Notes: generated by a model from the sequence alone, not told the origin. A DNA stretch of 64,000 nt from Breviolum minutum Mf 1.05b.01 (GCA_000507305.1 DF241019.1:1-64000), one strand, 5' to 3'. Numbered from the stretch's first letter, positions 35,029 through 46,180 are shown. A program made the numbers and translations.

Positions 35029-35702
35029 CTTACAACAAAATGGGTTCGGCAGTACAACAGCAATTGATCATTGACAGGGTTGAGATTGAGGTATGTGAAA
35101 CATCTGAAAAATAAATCTGACTATACAACATATGTATATGCATATTATGTGAATATATTTGCATATATATATATATTTCTTGTTCGAAGTACTCTTCAGA
35201 AACCTGGCGTAATACAACCACTTGAGGGTGGGATGCGTGGTATGATTCGAAGCATCTCTTCAACCCGCATTTCTACATATTTAATCATATTTATGTGTAT
35301 ATACAAATATATAAGTGTAAGTAAAATATAAATATAGCTATAACACAATCAAATTGTATTCGCCCTCGAAATAAAAAGGGACAATCCATTCCACCGCAAC
35401 TCACAAACAAATGAAGTTCAAACGCACTTCAGAACTCTTGACATCTCAAAACTTCCTGAAAGATACCTTCCGAGGGAAACCGTGTGTAGGGCCTAGCTTG
35501 GAGGACCTTTGATTTCTTCTCAGGAGGTGTGTATGAAAAATCTTGGATCTTTAAACAACATTTCAGTCGCTCATGCTAGGTGTGGGTGAGACAAGCGCCA
35601 GTATACCCCACACAAATTTTTCAGTTTGAAATCCAAGGGGAGAAAAAAACATGTTGATTTGCACCAAAGACTCTTTGAGTTGTCAAATCTAGAAAGGTCA
35701 AT

Positions 35703-35895
35703 ACCCTAAGAATCCAGACCCCTCCCTAGAGTGGGATTGATGGTCTCAATCCCATCCCCAGAATAGGAATAGAGGGGAAATCCCGAAATCTTAGGACATA
35801 TCAGGATCCTTAGGGTATAGCATTATACCTCTTGCTGAATTTCTTTACTCTTATTGCCTACCCCTCGCAGTTCAGGGAAGTACATCCATGTTGCA
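35703..35895. repeat. Family M long repeat, copy 2
   Basis: Same sequence as 34135-34311 with a few small insertions (AATCCCGAAATCTTAGGACA instead of GAAAAGGGAAAGAC). A distant relative of the left half is at about 63835-63945. Confidence 0.95.
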
Positions 35896-35949
35896 GTATA
35901 TTAATATGATATTCAAGACCCCTGAAATGCTTCACCTTCACCTGACTAC

Positions 35950-36041
35950 CGGCATCTTGTAACCACCGGTTTGCCCAGCTTCACTCCGACCACACAAAAA
36001 TTGGCCACCTCCAGGTCATCGTGTGAAAAGGCAGCTGCCAC
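35950..36041 (-). CDS. Candidate exon
   Basis: Between CACAGCAG and a GTAGTC donor: VAAAFSHDDLEVANFCVVGV then K-L-G-K-P-V-V. Looks like part of a folded domain. Not recognised. Confidence 0.5.
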
Positions 36042-36749
36042 CTGCTGTGATTTTTTTGCAAGTCTAGTATGTTTTGCCATGTTTTGCCTTTTTCTCAGGG
36101 GACAGGGATGAAGGGTAGAAATGCTGGAGGTCAGAGGAACTATGTAGTGCAAATATAAATATATAGATTTAGATTTAGATTTTTAAAAAATACGCAGGCA
36201 ATTGTGCTCTTTTTCTCCCTGTGTTATCATATGGCTGATAAAATATTGATGATAAGACAACCTGCATCTACCTAAAAAGATCTCAGAACTTCTTTTATGA
36301 TCCTTTATGAACTACCTTGTGTATCCTCTTGTTGTCACAACATCTGACGTCACTATAGTTCTACCAGATTGCTATAACTGTATATACATATATACATACA
36401 TATGATACCGTAGCCATCCAAGTATGCAAATCAATATAGTCTCTCTTGGGACCACACACGCACGGAGCTACCCAAGTTTTGCAGTTTATTCCATCGAAAG
36501 GCTATTCCTTGTAGTGGGTACTTGATACCCTCGCACATCAGAGCTGAAGCTTCAAGAACAAGGATTTTGGCCACTGATCAAATGAACAGCTTCTTGAAGA
36601 CAGAAATGAATGCAACAAACCCTTGCTAAAACAAGCTTAACAGAAACTTGCATCCAACTTACTTCTTTTCACCCATTAACTAATCAACAACTATATAGAT
36701 GACTTGTCATCATCTTTATCGTTCTCAGGCTGTCTATAACTATCCGACT

Positions 36750-36862
36750 CTTTGTGGAAGAAATCCAGCGATCACCACCTGGGATGTATGAAACCATGTA
36801 AATCATGGGATAAACTACCAACCTCACCTGGTGATCACCGGATTTCTGAAGCATCAACAGTA
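36750..36862. mobile_element. Family C element
   Basis: GTGATCACCGGATTTCTGAA... right arm ends in GCATCAACAGTA; the left arm has GAAGAAATCCAGCGATCACC. Further copies or parts: 10970-11075, 12829-13055, 22490-22585, 47149-47250, 49985-50092, 52031-52099. Confidence 0.85.
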
Positions 36863-37501
36863 TGATAAATATGCTCGTCATCTCAGAACTTCCACTTAAC
36901 AAAAACGCGTTTTCCCTGTGGTTTCGGCCTTCTTCACATGGTTTCGACCATCACCTCTTCGCGGGGGTAGGACATCCAGGTGAATGGAAATGGCAATCAA
37001 TTTACGTCCACCCCTTTTGTTTAAAGGGTTTGGAAAGGAATCACCTTCCTGGGGCTTGAGACAATTCAAAAAATTCACATGATTTTTTTCGTGATGTTTT
37101 ATGGGGGACATGAACGACATGAACATCGCAAACACTGTGAATGGGGGACATTCATCGCCAACACTCACAAAATGGAGAAAACAGGTTGTTGTCGGAATGG
37201 TCATCCCACTTAATCATCCCAATGATATCAAATAATCTTCGATCCATGGATCATTCAGGCATTTAATCTACTTTTGATTAATGATAGATGATAGATGTGG
37301 CTTGCAAGCCACTTAGTTAAGCTGCAAAAAAAAACACTAGTTTCAAATTTGCAGAGATGACTCAACTGGGAAGAAATTGCAAGCCACCAAGGAGCGGAAA
37401 TTTTACCCCACAACAAGACAAGCTACAAGCAATTAAGCCATCAAAAAAAAACACTTGTCTTTTGTGGATCATTTGAAATCAAGGTCGATTCAAAAATCCG
37501 A

Positions 37502-37618
37502 TACCCTCCCTGACACTAACAGTTCGCCCCTAAAAATGATGGGTAAACCCAATAGGAATCTCCAAACTTCCAGGGGGCCCCTATTTTCATGTGCGAGCTG
37601 TTGGTTTCAGGCAGGGTA
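37502..37618. mobile_element. Family G element
   Basis: TACCCTCCCTGACACTAACA left, GTTGGTTTCAGGCAGGGTA right. Confidence 0.92.
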
Positions 37619-37687
37619 ACTTTTTTGAATTCTTGTTGAATTGAGGCTCTGATGCTGTGAGGAAACTCTGGTCCTTTCATCACTCAC

Positions 37688-37729
37688 CTGCAAGCTCCCG
37701 GAACCCAGCACTGTCATGTCCAGTGACCA
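37688..37729 (-). CDS. Candidate small exon
   Basis: 14 codons WSLDMTVLGSGSLQ between CGAAAG and a perfect GTGAGT donor. Confidence 0.45.
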
Positions 37730-38015
37730 CTTTCGGAATGATTGGGAAGTGGATCCTACCCCAAACCTACTTAAATTGCAAAGTGTGGGAGTTGTTGTGT
37801 TAAGCCCCCAAAAAATGTAAATCTTCCCAATCAGATTCATATATATTAATATTGATATATACATAATAAAAATATGTATATACTGTATAAAATCTTTATA
37901 TATACATATTAACTGTATACACACATTACACATGTTCCATTTTGGGAAAAAAAAACATTTGCCAGCATCATATCCATCATATCGTTTCTCCCCAGTTTCT
38001 TTTCATCTGCCCCAC

Positions 38016-38171
38016 CTGGCGACGATTTGGCTTTACTTCGTGCGCCAAAGGACACCGACTTTGCGGCCACTTTGCCCTTAGGCGCCGCCACGGGCACCGT
38101 GGAAGCGGCTTTCGGAGGAGCTGAAGGTTCCTGGTGGTTTGCAAAGGCCAACGGGCGCAGCGCCGGTGAAA
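38016..38171 (-). CDS. Candidate exon, Ala/Pro/Lys-rich, disordered
   Basis: Reads SPALRPLAFANHQEPSAPPK and goes on with AASTVPVAAPKGKVAAKSVS-type sequence to a GTGGGG donor. GC-rich and free of stops for at least 155 bases. It begins within 20 bases of a family B element end, whose CTAG could be the true acceptor. Confidence 0.55.
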
Positions 38172-38186
38172 CTGGGTAGGTTTTTA

Positions 38187-38399
38187 CTAGTTGGTGGTTG
38201 AACCAACCCCTCTGAAAAATACTGTTGATGGACAAAATCCTGCACCAGCTGATATGGTAAATATCCCATTATCTACAGGGTTTCATACATTACTGTACAT
38301 GTCAGGTGGTGCAGGTTTTCTTCCATCAACGGTATTAGTCAAATTGGATTATTTCCCAAGGTAGGGATGAAAATAAAAATATTTGAAACCACCACCCAG
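38187..38399. mobile_element. Family B element split by a nested family C element
   Basis: Left part (CTAGTTGGTGGTTGAACCA...GAAAAATA) and right part (TTAGTCAAATTGG...GAAACCACCACCCAG) are separated by a complete family C copy at 38221-38334. Removing it restores the family B core order. Confidence 0.88.
38221..38334. mobile_element. Family C element nested in a family B element
   Basis: Ends ACTGTTGATGGACAAAATCC and TTTTCTTCCATCAACGGTA. The middle carries the 'ATCCCATTATCTACAGGGTTTCATAC' type block shared by all family C copies. Confidence 0.92.
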
Positions 38400-38513
38400 A
38401 TTAAGATTAAGCCACGAGACTACTGGCATATAAAACGACATTTCTTGCTTGCCAGAGTATATTTTTTCAATCCACACATTGTGGGTTTATTTCAAAAAAA
38501 TAAACCTTTATTT

Positions 38514-38604
38514 CCCATCCCATCCATGTATGGTATATTTACCTACATCTGGCTGATGTTTATGGTAAATGTAGGTAAAAGATGCCATACATGGATGGTA
38601 TGGG
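38514..38604. mobile_element. Family A element
   Basis: CCCATCCCATCCATGTATGG left, CCATACATGGATGGTATGGG right; the halves mirror each other closely. Confidence 0.9.
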
Positions 38605-38667
38605 TTCCAGAATCTATTTCATTTCAGCCATATTTCAAGCAAATTCCAACTAACCAAACCGGTTGAC

Positions 38668-38745
38668 CTGAGATGTCTGTTCATCACCGTTGATCCCTGC
38701 CTGCAACTTCGCGACTGTGGCTGCGGCAGCAGCCAGCCTGTCCGC
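38668..38745 (-). CDS. Candidate exon, alanine-rich
   Basis: 26 codons between GTTCAG and a GTCAAC donor: ADRLAAAAATVAKLQAGING then D-E-Q-T-S-Q. Phase 0 at both ends, joining exon 39931-40018. Confidence 0.55.
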
Positions 38746-38939
38746 CTGAACGCCGTGTAAGGAATCACTTTTGAAGGTATACTTTTTATAGGAATCTACG
38801 GGCACCCCACAATGCCAAACCCCTCCAAGAAATAATGGGTTATTAAGGTATATTTGAAAAAATATTAACCACTAGGATCCCTTAACAAGGCCTTTGTAAG
38901 GTCTTATTTCCTTTTTGGGTTGCATTTGAGGGTGCCCTT

Positions 38940-39590
38940 AGATTCCCATGATACTTGTATACGGGTCACGTGTAAAGACTGACTGCCAAACAATTACATA
39001 TTGACTAGATCATGTTTCCTAGAAATGTTGCAGATCCTCTGCTAAATTTGAAGAAGCGTGGATTACATACTACTACCGCCATTCTGGAGCCAATAGAACA
39101 TGGACATGTAGAATGATACAATTTCACTTGTTAGATTCAGTTTCTTTTTGGTGCTACCTCAAATCCATGTTCTATCTATTCCACGTTAGTTATGTGATGC
39201 GACTAGTCTGAAAGGTGCTAAGGGCTTTTCCAGGATTATCTAAGTACCTAAAGTTTGCTTAGTTTTCGAACCTATTGGTTCCCCAATACCCAAAGAAAGT
39301 TTGGACATGTTTCGATGTCAGAAACAAACGTCACATATGTTACCTATCAAATGTATAGATGTGTAACACTATAAACATATCATCTATCATAGATCAAAAC
39401 AAAGATTTACAGTATATACTTCAAACTATAGGTATGTTCACACCAAAAAAAAGGATACCACATATTTGCATGCCTGGAACCCTTTAATGACCCTTTGTTT
39501 TGATTGGAGTGAAAAGGCCTTGTTTCTTGGGGGTGGTTGGTTGACCTTTCAAAAATAGTGGTCATTGGGTTTCCAGGTGTATATGAATAA
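38940..39590. other. No gene or clear element seen
   Basis: AT-rich sequence between exon 38668-38745 and a family D element; nothing recognisable apart from short inverted stretches. Confidence 0.5.
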
Positions 39591-39784
39591 GTTTTCCCCA
39601 TATTTCACTGGCTAGTATTTCATCCCCATATAACTGGGAAGTATTTCATCCCCAAATCACTGGCTAGTATCATTCATCCCCCATATAACTGGGAAGTATT
39701 TCATCCCCTATACAACTAACCTAAAACAACCAACAACCAGGGTGGCCCTTTTAAAACATTGCTCATATTATCCATGAAAAATTG

Positions 39785-39880
39785 AATGGGACCTTACCAA
39801 CGGACCCCTAAGTAAGGTGCTAGAGATATTAGATACTCAGGTCTAGGGGTCCGTTCAGTGGGTCCTGTTAGAGATTTCTT
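39785..39880. repeat. Family R repeat, inverted partner of 45655-45760
   Basis: GGGACCTTACCAACGGACCC ... GGGGTCCGTTCAGTGGGTCC. The reverse complement, diverged, is found about 6 kb away. Confidence 0.88.
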
Positions 39881-39930
39881 GGATATTATGTTTAACAAAT
39901 GGCAGGAATTCCAAGGTCACCACCTGCCAC

Positions 39931-40018
39931 CTGGAACGGGAACCGGTTCCGGACCTCATCACTGCTGCTGGAGGACTCCGATTTACCCGCCTTGAAAGGA
40001 GCGCCAGGAGAGGACTCC
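39931..40018 (-). CDS. Candidate exon, serine/acidic
   Basis: Reads ESSPGAPFKAGKSESSSSSD, E, then VRNRFPFQ between CGTAG and a GTGGCA donor. Serine runs with acidic ends are typical of phosphorylated splicing or nucleolar proteins. Confidence 0.55.
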
Positions 40019-40065
40019 CTACGTTTCGGTTCCTTCATTTTTTTGGGTGGCTTATATTTCACCCC

Positions 40066-40178
40066 ATATTATGGGGGTTTCCTAAAATGGTGGGTTTCCC
40101 CAAATCATCCATTTTAATAGGGATTTTCATTATAAATCATCCATTTTGGGGTACCCCTATTTTTGGAAGCACCCATAT
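40066..40178. mobile_element. Family J element
   Basis: ATGGGGGTTTCCTAAAATGG left, CCCCTATTTTTGGAAGCACC CATAT right. Another copy is at 41099-41218 and nested ones at 6906-7020 and 55791-55910. Confidence 0.88.
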
Positions 40179-40236
40179 ATGTTGAGGACTGAAAAAACCG
40201 TCATGAATTTCCATGGGTTTTGTTGGGGGGTCCAAA

Positions 40237-40354
40237 GGTAGTTGGTGGTTGAAGTTGAACCAACCCATTTTGAAAAATACGCTCGTCAAAATGCGTGGTT
40301 CATCTTCCACAATTTCCGGGGTGAGCAATAAAACATTTTTGAAACCACCATCTT
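40237..40354. mobile_element. Family B element
   Basis: GTAGTTGGTGGTTGAAGTTG at the left, TTTGAAACCACCATCTTG at the right, with the family core. Confidence 0.85.
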
Positions 40355-40539
40355 GAGATATATTTCCTATTAAAAACATGGTAAGTTTACAGCAAACCAT
40401 GTTAGTAGTCTTTATTTGGGGGGAGTATTGTTAGGAGGTGTTAAATTCCTCAAAATAACAAGAGCAAAATAGCGTCCGAAACGCAAAGGAAAGAAAAGGA
40501 TCGTCTCCCAACCACCAAAGGGGTTTTGGTCGTTTCAGG

Positions 40540-40611
40540 GAGGATACGTGGAAAAGGAAAATCATCTTCAAAATGCCATTTTTGGGGGATATGTTAGTTC
40601 CCTGGAGGGTA
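40540..40611. mobile_element. Family E element, left end damaged
   Basis: GGAAAATCATCTTCAAAATG core and ATGTTAGTTCCCTGGAGGGT right end. Half copies lie at about 12460-12525 and 14879-14940, both in RPS4 introns. Confidence 0.88.
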
Positions 40612-41235
40612 CATTTTTACTACCCTCCATATTAGCTGATTGTGTAAAGGGCCTGGCTTTAAACACCCACAGTGAACTCAATGGTGCGTGTTTTCCCAGA
40701 GATCTTTTGGAATGAAAAAGCTTCACCTGTAAAAAAAACAATGGACTTTCTCAAATGACTTCAACAGCTCTAAAGCAGAAGAAAAATCATAACATGACAG
40801 TAAATTATAGAGTGTAAATGCATGACAAATTGATTCGAAACAGGCAATCCTTTAATCTACCTTTGTGTATCTCTGTACTAGAATGTTTTGACGTGAAATA
40901 CTACTGTTCGTGATATGGATTTCCACATATTTCCCACCCATTTCCGTGTTCGGGATGCACCAGGAACATGCTGAATATCTCCATACCCTCGAAGTCCCTC
41001 ACATTTTTTTCAACCTTAAAACTGATAGTTTCCAATCTGAATCTCCAGGGGGCCCCCATTTCTGATTCAGGTCGCAGCCATTAGTGTTCGAGGTGATGAT
41101 GGGTGTTTCCTAAATGGTGGGTTTTCCCCATTTCACACCCCAAAATGATCATTTTTAGTAGGAAAAGCCGCCATGGTTGTTGGGTAAACCCACCATTTTA
41201 GGAAATCCCCAAGTATGTTTTCTTGACTTCTCCAC

Positions 41236-41293
41236 CTTTCTCCAAAATTGCCTTCTCCTTAGCCTTGGCTTTTGGAGAAGAGCTGCTGCTCGC
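41236..41293 (-). CDS. Candidate exon, serine/lysine-rich
   Basis: Reads ASSSSSPKAKAKEKAILEK after CAG, with GTGGAG following. In phase with RS exon 41594-41672. Confidence 0.55.
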
Positions 41294-41593
41294 CTGGTTG
41301 TTTTGTCAAAGGTCCAGGTGAGATGATGGTCTCTGAATTCATGGATCGTCTCGTTTGGAGGGAAATTGTACCCTTCCTGAAACTAACAGCGAGTTTACAC
41401 CTGAAATTGGATGGTTGGATGGTTGAAAATCATCATAGTTACACCCCCAAAAATTTAGCAGCTAATAAACCCCTGAAAGACTGAAACTTGGAAGACTCCC
41501 CTTTCCTTTTTGGGGCAATTTAGGCCTATTTTTCAGGGGGCAAACTGCCTTTTAGTTTTGTGGGAGGGCTTCCTTCACTTTCTCCCTTCGCAC

Positions 41594-41672
41594 CTTGGAT
41601 TTGGACTTGGATCTCTTGGCACGCTTGGCACGGCTCCTTCTACGTTGGGAACTGCGGGAACGGCTCCGTCTC
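41594..41672 (-). CDS. RS-domain exon of an SR-type protein
   Basis: Between GCACAG and a GTGCGA donor the frame reads RRSRSRSSQRRRSRAKRAKR then S-K-S-K-S-K. Arginine/serine dipeptide runs are the mark of SR proteins and SR-related splicing factors in the nucleus. No RNA-recognition domain was found nearby, so the exact protein is unknown. Confidence 0.65.
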
Positions 41673-42189
41673 CTGTGCAAGATGGGAGTCCAGGAGTCGA
41701 TGTGGGAAGAAACTACTTGGTATGTAAAAACCTCACCTTTGCACAAGGGATCAGTGGAAACTCTGTGGTTTACATATGATATATATATATATATGGTATG
41801 TAGGGAAATTTAAAGTTTACTGACTGATGAATTCAATAGCATTTGTTGGGAACGACTGTTGTTTTTTGGTACTCAAAAGCATCTTTAAAAAGATCGACGA
41901 AAGGCAGTGCAGTAACCACCTGGAACTTAGTTACCACAACCGCCTGGGATCCACTAGGCATGTCGGGTTCAACGGCTCCTCTGAGCCCTGGTCACTGGTC
42001 CCTGTTCGCTGAATCTTCCAAAATGCCATTGATATCTTAATAAGCTATAGCGCATGTGATCTTTAACGTAGATGGTTACAGCTCCCATGGATTTATTTTC
42101 GTTTCTATAGGTCTGTGATTGATCCATAAATGGGGTTTCGCCAGAAACTGGATTCGATGATAATGATGAAACTGGGGGAAACGTGGCAT

Positions 42190-42362
42190 TGTACTCGGAG
42201 GATCATCCCAGGACTTGTAAGTGGTTCATCACCATGGTGATCGTAAGTCCCCCAAGTAGGGTTGTGGGACCCCTTCCAAATGGCCGTTTCATGGCTGATA
42301 AATGGGGGTTACCAACCACTTACCAACTGGGATGACCCTCCAAGTAGGGGCTTGGACCCCTA
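42190..42362. repeat. Family L element
   Basis: TGTACTCGGAGGATCATCCC and GATGACCCTCCAAGTAGGGG ends with TAAGTGGTT and ACCACTTACCAACTGGGA inside. Related copies: 27400-27490 and 49335-49440. Confidence 0.8.
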
Positions 42363-42373
42363 GATCTCCCATG

Positions 42374-42463
42374 ATTTGCCCAGTCCCGAGTCTCCTCCGA
42401 CTTGATCGACGTCCGCGGTTCTCACCACGGGTCCGGCGGCTGCGGCTGCGACGTTTCAGGGAA
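42374..42463 (-). CDS. RS-domain exon (borders uncertain)
   Basis: Minus-strand frame KRRSRSRRTRGENRGRRSS followed by R-R-R-L-G-T. GC-rich compared with its surroundings. A GTGAGA inside (after RRTR) could be a donor, making two smaller parts. Confidence 0.55.
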
Positions 42464-42876
42464 TGATGCGTCCTCAAAGGACGGGACGACAATCCATCTT
42501 GGATTCTCAGAAGTGCCTTGGAGCTGGATGAAATGTCCATGTAATCCATGTATATGTGAGCAACATCTAATTTTACATACTGTATATATATATATAAATC
42601 CATATCACCTTTGTTTTCAATTAAATATATACATATATAACATATCTAATATATAAACATTATTTTGAATGGTTCATATTGTATATATATAATATATATA
42701 TATATATCACCTATTATCACCGCATGATCCTCATGTATATAATTTTCTTCTGGTAATTGATAGACTGTTTTTCACCAAACCCAAAGCTTTGGCGCAAAGA
42801 TATTTCCATACCAAGCTAACGATGCAGGTTTTTGGTCATGTGATTTCGACATAATTCATCCAAATATATTCTACTA

Positions 42877-42975
42877 GTAGTTGGTGGTTTCAACCCATAT
42901 GAAAAATATTAGTCAAAATTCTATCATTTCCCCAAATAGGGATGAAAATAAACAATCTTTGAAACCACCACCCAG
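42877..42975. mobile_element. Family B element
   Basis: GTAGTTGGTGGTTTCAACCC and TTGAAACCACCACCCAG ends with the AATATTAGTCAAA core. Confidence 0.9.
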
Positions 42976-43532
42976 TATGATATGTACCCGGAACCCAAAT
43001 GACTCGGCTGTTTTGATTGGAGTTTAGGCCTGGTTGCGGGGTTGACGGTTGACCTTCAACAATAGAGGTCATTTAGCACCTCCAAACTGGTTGCCAAATT
43101 AAACCCCTTAGGTCCATGGTGAAGTTTTTCCACCCGTTGGTTCGGAACCATGTAAGGCACCCCGACTGGCCCGGTGCGGGTATATGTTTTTTTTCAATAA
43201 AAAACAGATTCTATGTATGTTAAGGTAAACCCTGGAATTCCAACCCGCCGTTAAAACAATGGGTGGATTTATATAACCACCATTGCTGAACCCTAAGGGT
43301 TTTAATCATCGAAATTGGGCAAACCATTATGTTAATGGTGATGGAAGCCCAGGGTTAAGGTAAAGAGAATTATTAAAAACAATATCAATTCATACCTGGG
43401 CGGTTTGCAAACTGGATTGATGCCCTTCCCTTAGTCTTTTTATCCCTGGAACTCCAAAATGATTCCAACAGTCCCAAGCTTAAACTAAAATGTACTTAGA
43501 AACCGGGGTGTAGCTCCAAAACGCTCCCAGAT

Positions 43533-43633
43533 ACCGTTGATGGACAAAATCCTGCACCACCAAGGATGATGATTATCCCATTATTTATAGGGTTTTAACC
43601 ATCCCAGGTAGTGCAGGATTTTGTCTACAACAG
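43533..43633. mobile_element. Family C element
   Basis: TACCGTTGATGGACAAAATC and GGATTTTGTCTACAACAGTA ends, with the 'CCCATTATTTATAGGGTTTT' centre. Confidence 0.9.
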
Positions 43634-43664
43634 TATGAAGGGAATTTATTAGCACTTTAGATAC

Positions 43665-43779
43665 CCGAAGCCCCAAATCGCTCCCTTTCAAGCACAAGAT
43701 TGAGCCGGTTAGTATCGCTCCTTGAATGCCGTTCCGGTCGTTCTTTGCTACGAGATCTTGAAGTCTCTTCAGGGCACAC
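43665..43779 (-). CDS. RS-like charged exon
   Basis: 38 codons between CGACAG and a GTATCT donor: VCPEETSRSRSKERPERHSR then S-D-T-N-R-L-N-L-V-L-E-R-E-R. Joins 44216-44260 in phase. Confidence 0.6.
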
Positions 43780-44043
43780 CTGTCGACGCCCGAAAAAAAA
43801 ACGGTTGCATGTTTGGTTGATGTATGAAATCAGCAAAACAAGGTCCAATTAAGTGGTGTTTTTTGGTTAAGTTTGTGCAATTTAAATTATACTCATGGAA
43901 TTTCTGATTTTCATTCGTGAAATTCTTGGCCAAGCAGGAAACCACCGCTCCTCTGCCGAATTCATCCCAAATTACAGACTACTTCACATAGTTTATACAT
44001 CTAAATCTTTTAAAATGTGAATATGAAAAACTTGTATATACAT

Positions 44044-44133
44044 CCCATACCATCCATGTATGGTATATTTAGCTACATTTAGTTGATTTTTATGGTAAAT
44101 GTAGGCAAATATACTATACGTGGATCCTATGGG
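44044..44133. mobile_element. Family A element
   Basis: CCCATACCATCCATGTATGG left, ACGTGGATCCTATGGG right. Another full copy is at 44586-44690 and a fragment at 44705-44742. Confidence 0.9.
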
Positions 44134-44215
44134 TATGATACAAAATTCGCATGTCACTTAACCCCATTCTCCTTCCATTGTTGTAGTTTTGCATCCGCCC
44201 CACCAAAACTCTCGC

Positions 44216-44260
44216 CTGTTTTTTGATGAGATCCCAGGCATAAGAAACCATTGCTTCCAC
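44216..44260 (-). CDS. Candidate exon
   Basis: 15 codons VEAMVSYAWDLIKKQ between CGTGAG and a GC donor (GCGAGA). Phase 0 at both ends, continuing exon 45278-45364 into 43665-43779. The open frame runs on past the donor (ARVLVGRMQNYNNG), so it may be longer. Confidence 0.5.
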
Positions 44261-44329
44261 CTCACGACCACCAAACCCGGCTTGACTTGGACTATTTTGG
44301 TTCCAAAAAAAAAACCGCCTGGATACAAA

Positions 44330-44510
44330 ATCTTCCATGAAATACTGGGTTGTTTCATAGGGACCCTTTTTTCGTGGCTTATGTAAATATTCACTATGTA
44401 TTAACTTAACTTAACTTAACTTAACTGGTAGTCCCCATGTATAGATTGGGTAGTATTTCATCCCCTATCTACATAACCTCAACAACCAGTGGCCCTTTTT
44501 TTCATTGGTC
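44330..44510. mobile_element. Family D element with internal TTAAC array
   Basis: CCATGAAATACTGGGTTGTT TCATAGGG at the left, CAACAACCAGTGGCCC and TTTTTTTCATTGG at the right. Other copies: 39590-39765 (with the ACTGGGAAGTATTTCATCCC unit repeated four times) and 51115-51270. Confidence 0.85.
44401..44426. repeat. TTAAC pentanucleotide array inside a family D element
   Basis: About five tandem TTAAC units interrupt an otherwise recognisable family D copy. Confidence 0.85.
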
Positions 44511-45277
44511 GGAGGGGGGAAAAGGAGGGTAGATCCAATGTATAGGCAAGTTGTAAGAAAAATCCCAAAGCCTACAACATCCTTTCCCATAGCATCCATC
44601 TGACTGGTATATTTAGCTACATTTGGTTGGTTTTTAATGGTGAAATATCATAAATGTAGGTAAATATACCAGTCCCATGGATCCTATGGGGTTTGAACTA
44701 AAAAAAAATGGCAAATATACGTACTACACATGGATCCCATGGGTTTTGAACTAAAAGGTTTCAGGAAACACCATCTATTTTTGAAACTCCCTTTTGAGGG
44801 TGATGTTTAAAATAGCCCAACAAAAAATTTGGGAAAAAGGCCCAACATCTAATATGGCTGAGTGGTGGCCCCCACCACCAGGGTTCCTTACATTTTCAGT
44901 AAGGCCTCCCTATACATCTACCACTCTTACAGGGAAGGTGACCTCCCAAAACTCACCGAATTTGGATGCAATTGTCTCATGATTCAAAAGCTACTTTCCC
45001 TGAAGATGTTGGTATTTTACATCAACAAAAGGGAAAGTCGTGACCTAAGTGGATAGGTAGATCATGGTAGATGTTGCTTGGAAGATCACCAAATACAGTA
45101 ACCCCACAGCAACGGTCCACATCTGCCATTTTTGTGGCGCAACGAAATGGCAGATGTTGAAACCTCCAAGTTAAATGAGTTTTTTGGTGGTCGCATGAAA
45201 CAGAAACAGGAAACAATCCATTTTGTCAATGGGGCAGAATTTGCTCTATCTTTTTGAGGGGGAAAAAACTTGTTTGC

Positions 45278-45364
45278 CTCCAAAAAGGTCTTTGAAACGA
45301 TTGGCGCCAAAGACACCTCTCCACTCTTGTCCTTGCACTTGACCAAGTAGAAGAAATGTCTCAT
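45278..45364 (-). CDS. Candidate exon
   Basis: 29 codons starting MRHFFYLVKCKDKSGEVSLA and ending S-K-T-F-L-E, followed by a GC donor. Looks like part of a folded domain. It could be a first exon since it begins with ATG, but it also follows exon 46020-46092 in phase. Confidence 0.5.
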
Positions 45365-45654
45365 CTTGGCGCGAAGTCCTTTGTGACCTCATGAAAACTC
45401 TCACAAATCAGGCATGAATTCTGAATCCCAAGTAGGAAGCCAATGTGTAAAATGATGAAGTTTTGGCAATGCTTTGGTTTGATTGTTCTTGATCATGCTG
45501 AACTGGCGCAAGGCGTGTCTCCGAAATATGGGGGAGCGAAGACCTAAGAATCAACCATGGAGCCCCTTCATGTCGAGCTTTGAGATCTGAACAGATGTTG
45601 GTGGCATATAGGCATTACTGGTCATCGGTGTTTTGAAAGCTCTTATCCAAGAAA

Positions 45655-45760
45655 TCTCCAACAGGACCCATGGTCCACGGACCCCTCAACCTGAGCATCT
45701 AATAGCTCGATCGCAACTTACTTGGTAAGGTCCGTTGGTAAGGTCCCATTCAAGTTTTGA
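45655..45760. repeat. Family R repeat, opposite orientation
   Basis: AGGACCCATGGTCCACGGAC ... AAGGTCCGTTGGTAAGGTCC, reverse complement of 39785-39880. Confidence 0.88.
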
Positions 45761-46019
45761 TGGATCTTACTGAGTTTTATCGCTTTTCCCTCCACATATC
45801 CTGGAGGAGATTCTGATATTGCAATTCTGTTACATTTCCATCTTAATCTTCAGGGATGTTTGACTAGCATGATATGAGCATCTATTTCAAACATTCATCA
45901 TCTTGAACTTCTGAAAGTGTATTGTACTGAAACTTAGCATGAAAAATCCTGTACCTGCAGATCTTTCCCTTCCAAACATGCCCCCCTTCCAAACATCCCC
46001 AATCACCTCCCCCCCCCAC

Positions 46020-46092
46020 TCGCTGCCCCGGACGGTCAAAATTGACGGATCGTGATTTCATTAAGATTTCGCCATCGGTGGCTGCCATCATC
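46020..46092 (-). CDS. Candidate exon
   Basis: After ATCTCAG reads MMAATDGEILMKSRSVNFDR then P-G-Q-R, with a GTGGGG donor in a long G run. Joins 45278-45364 in phase. Confidence 0.45.
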
Positions 46093-46180
46093 CTGAGATC
46101 TGGATCAGCCCATCATCGATGGGAAGCATGGAGTTTTTGGGACCGGGATCTTTTTCGGCGACGAATCATGACTCATAGAT

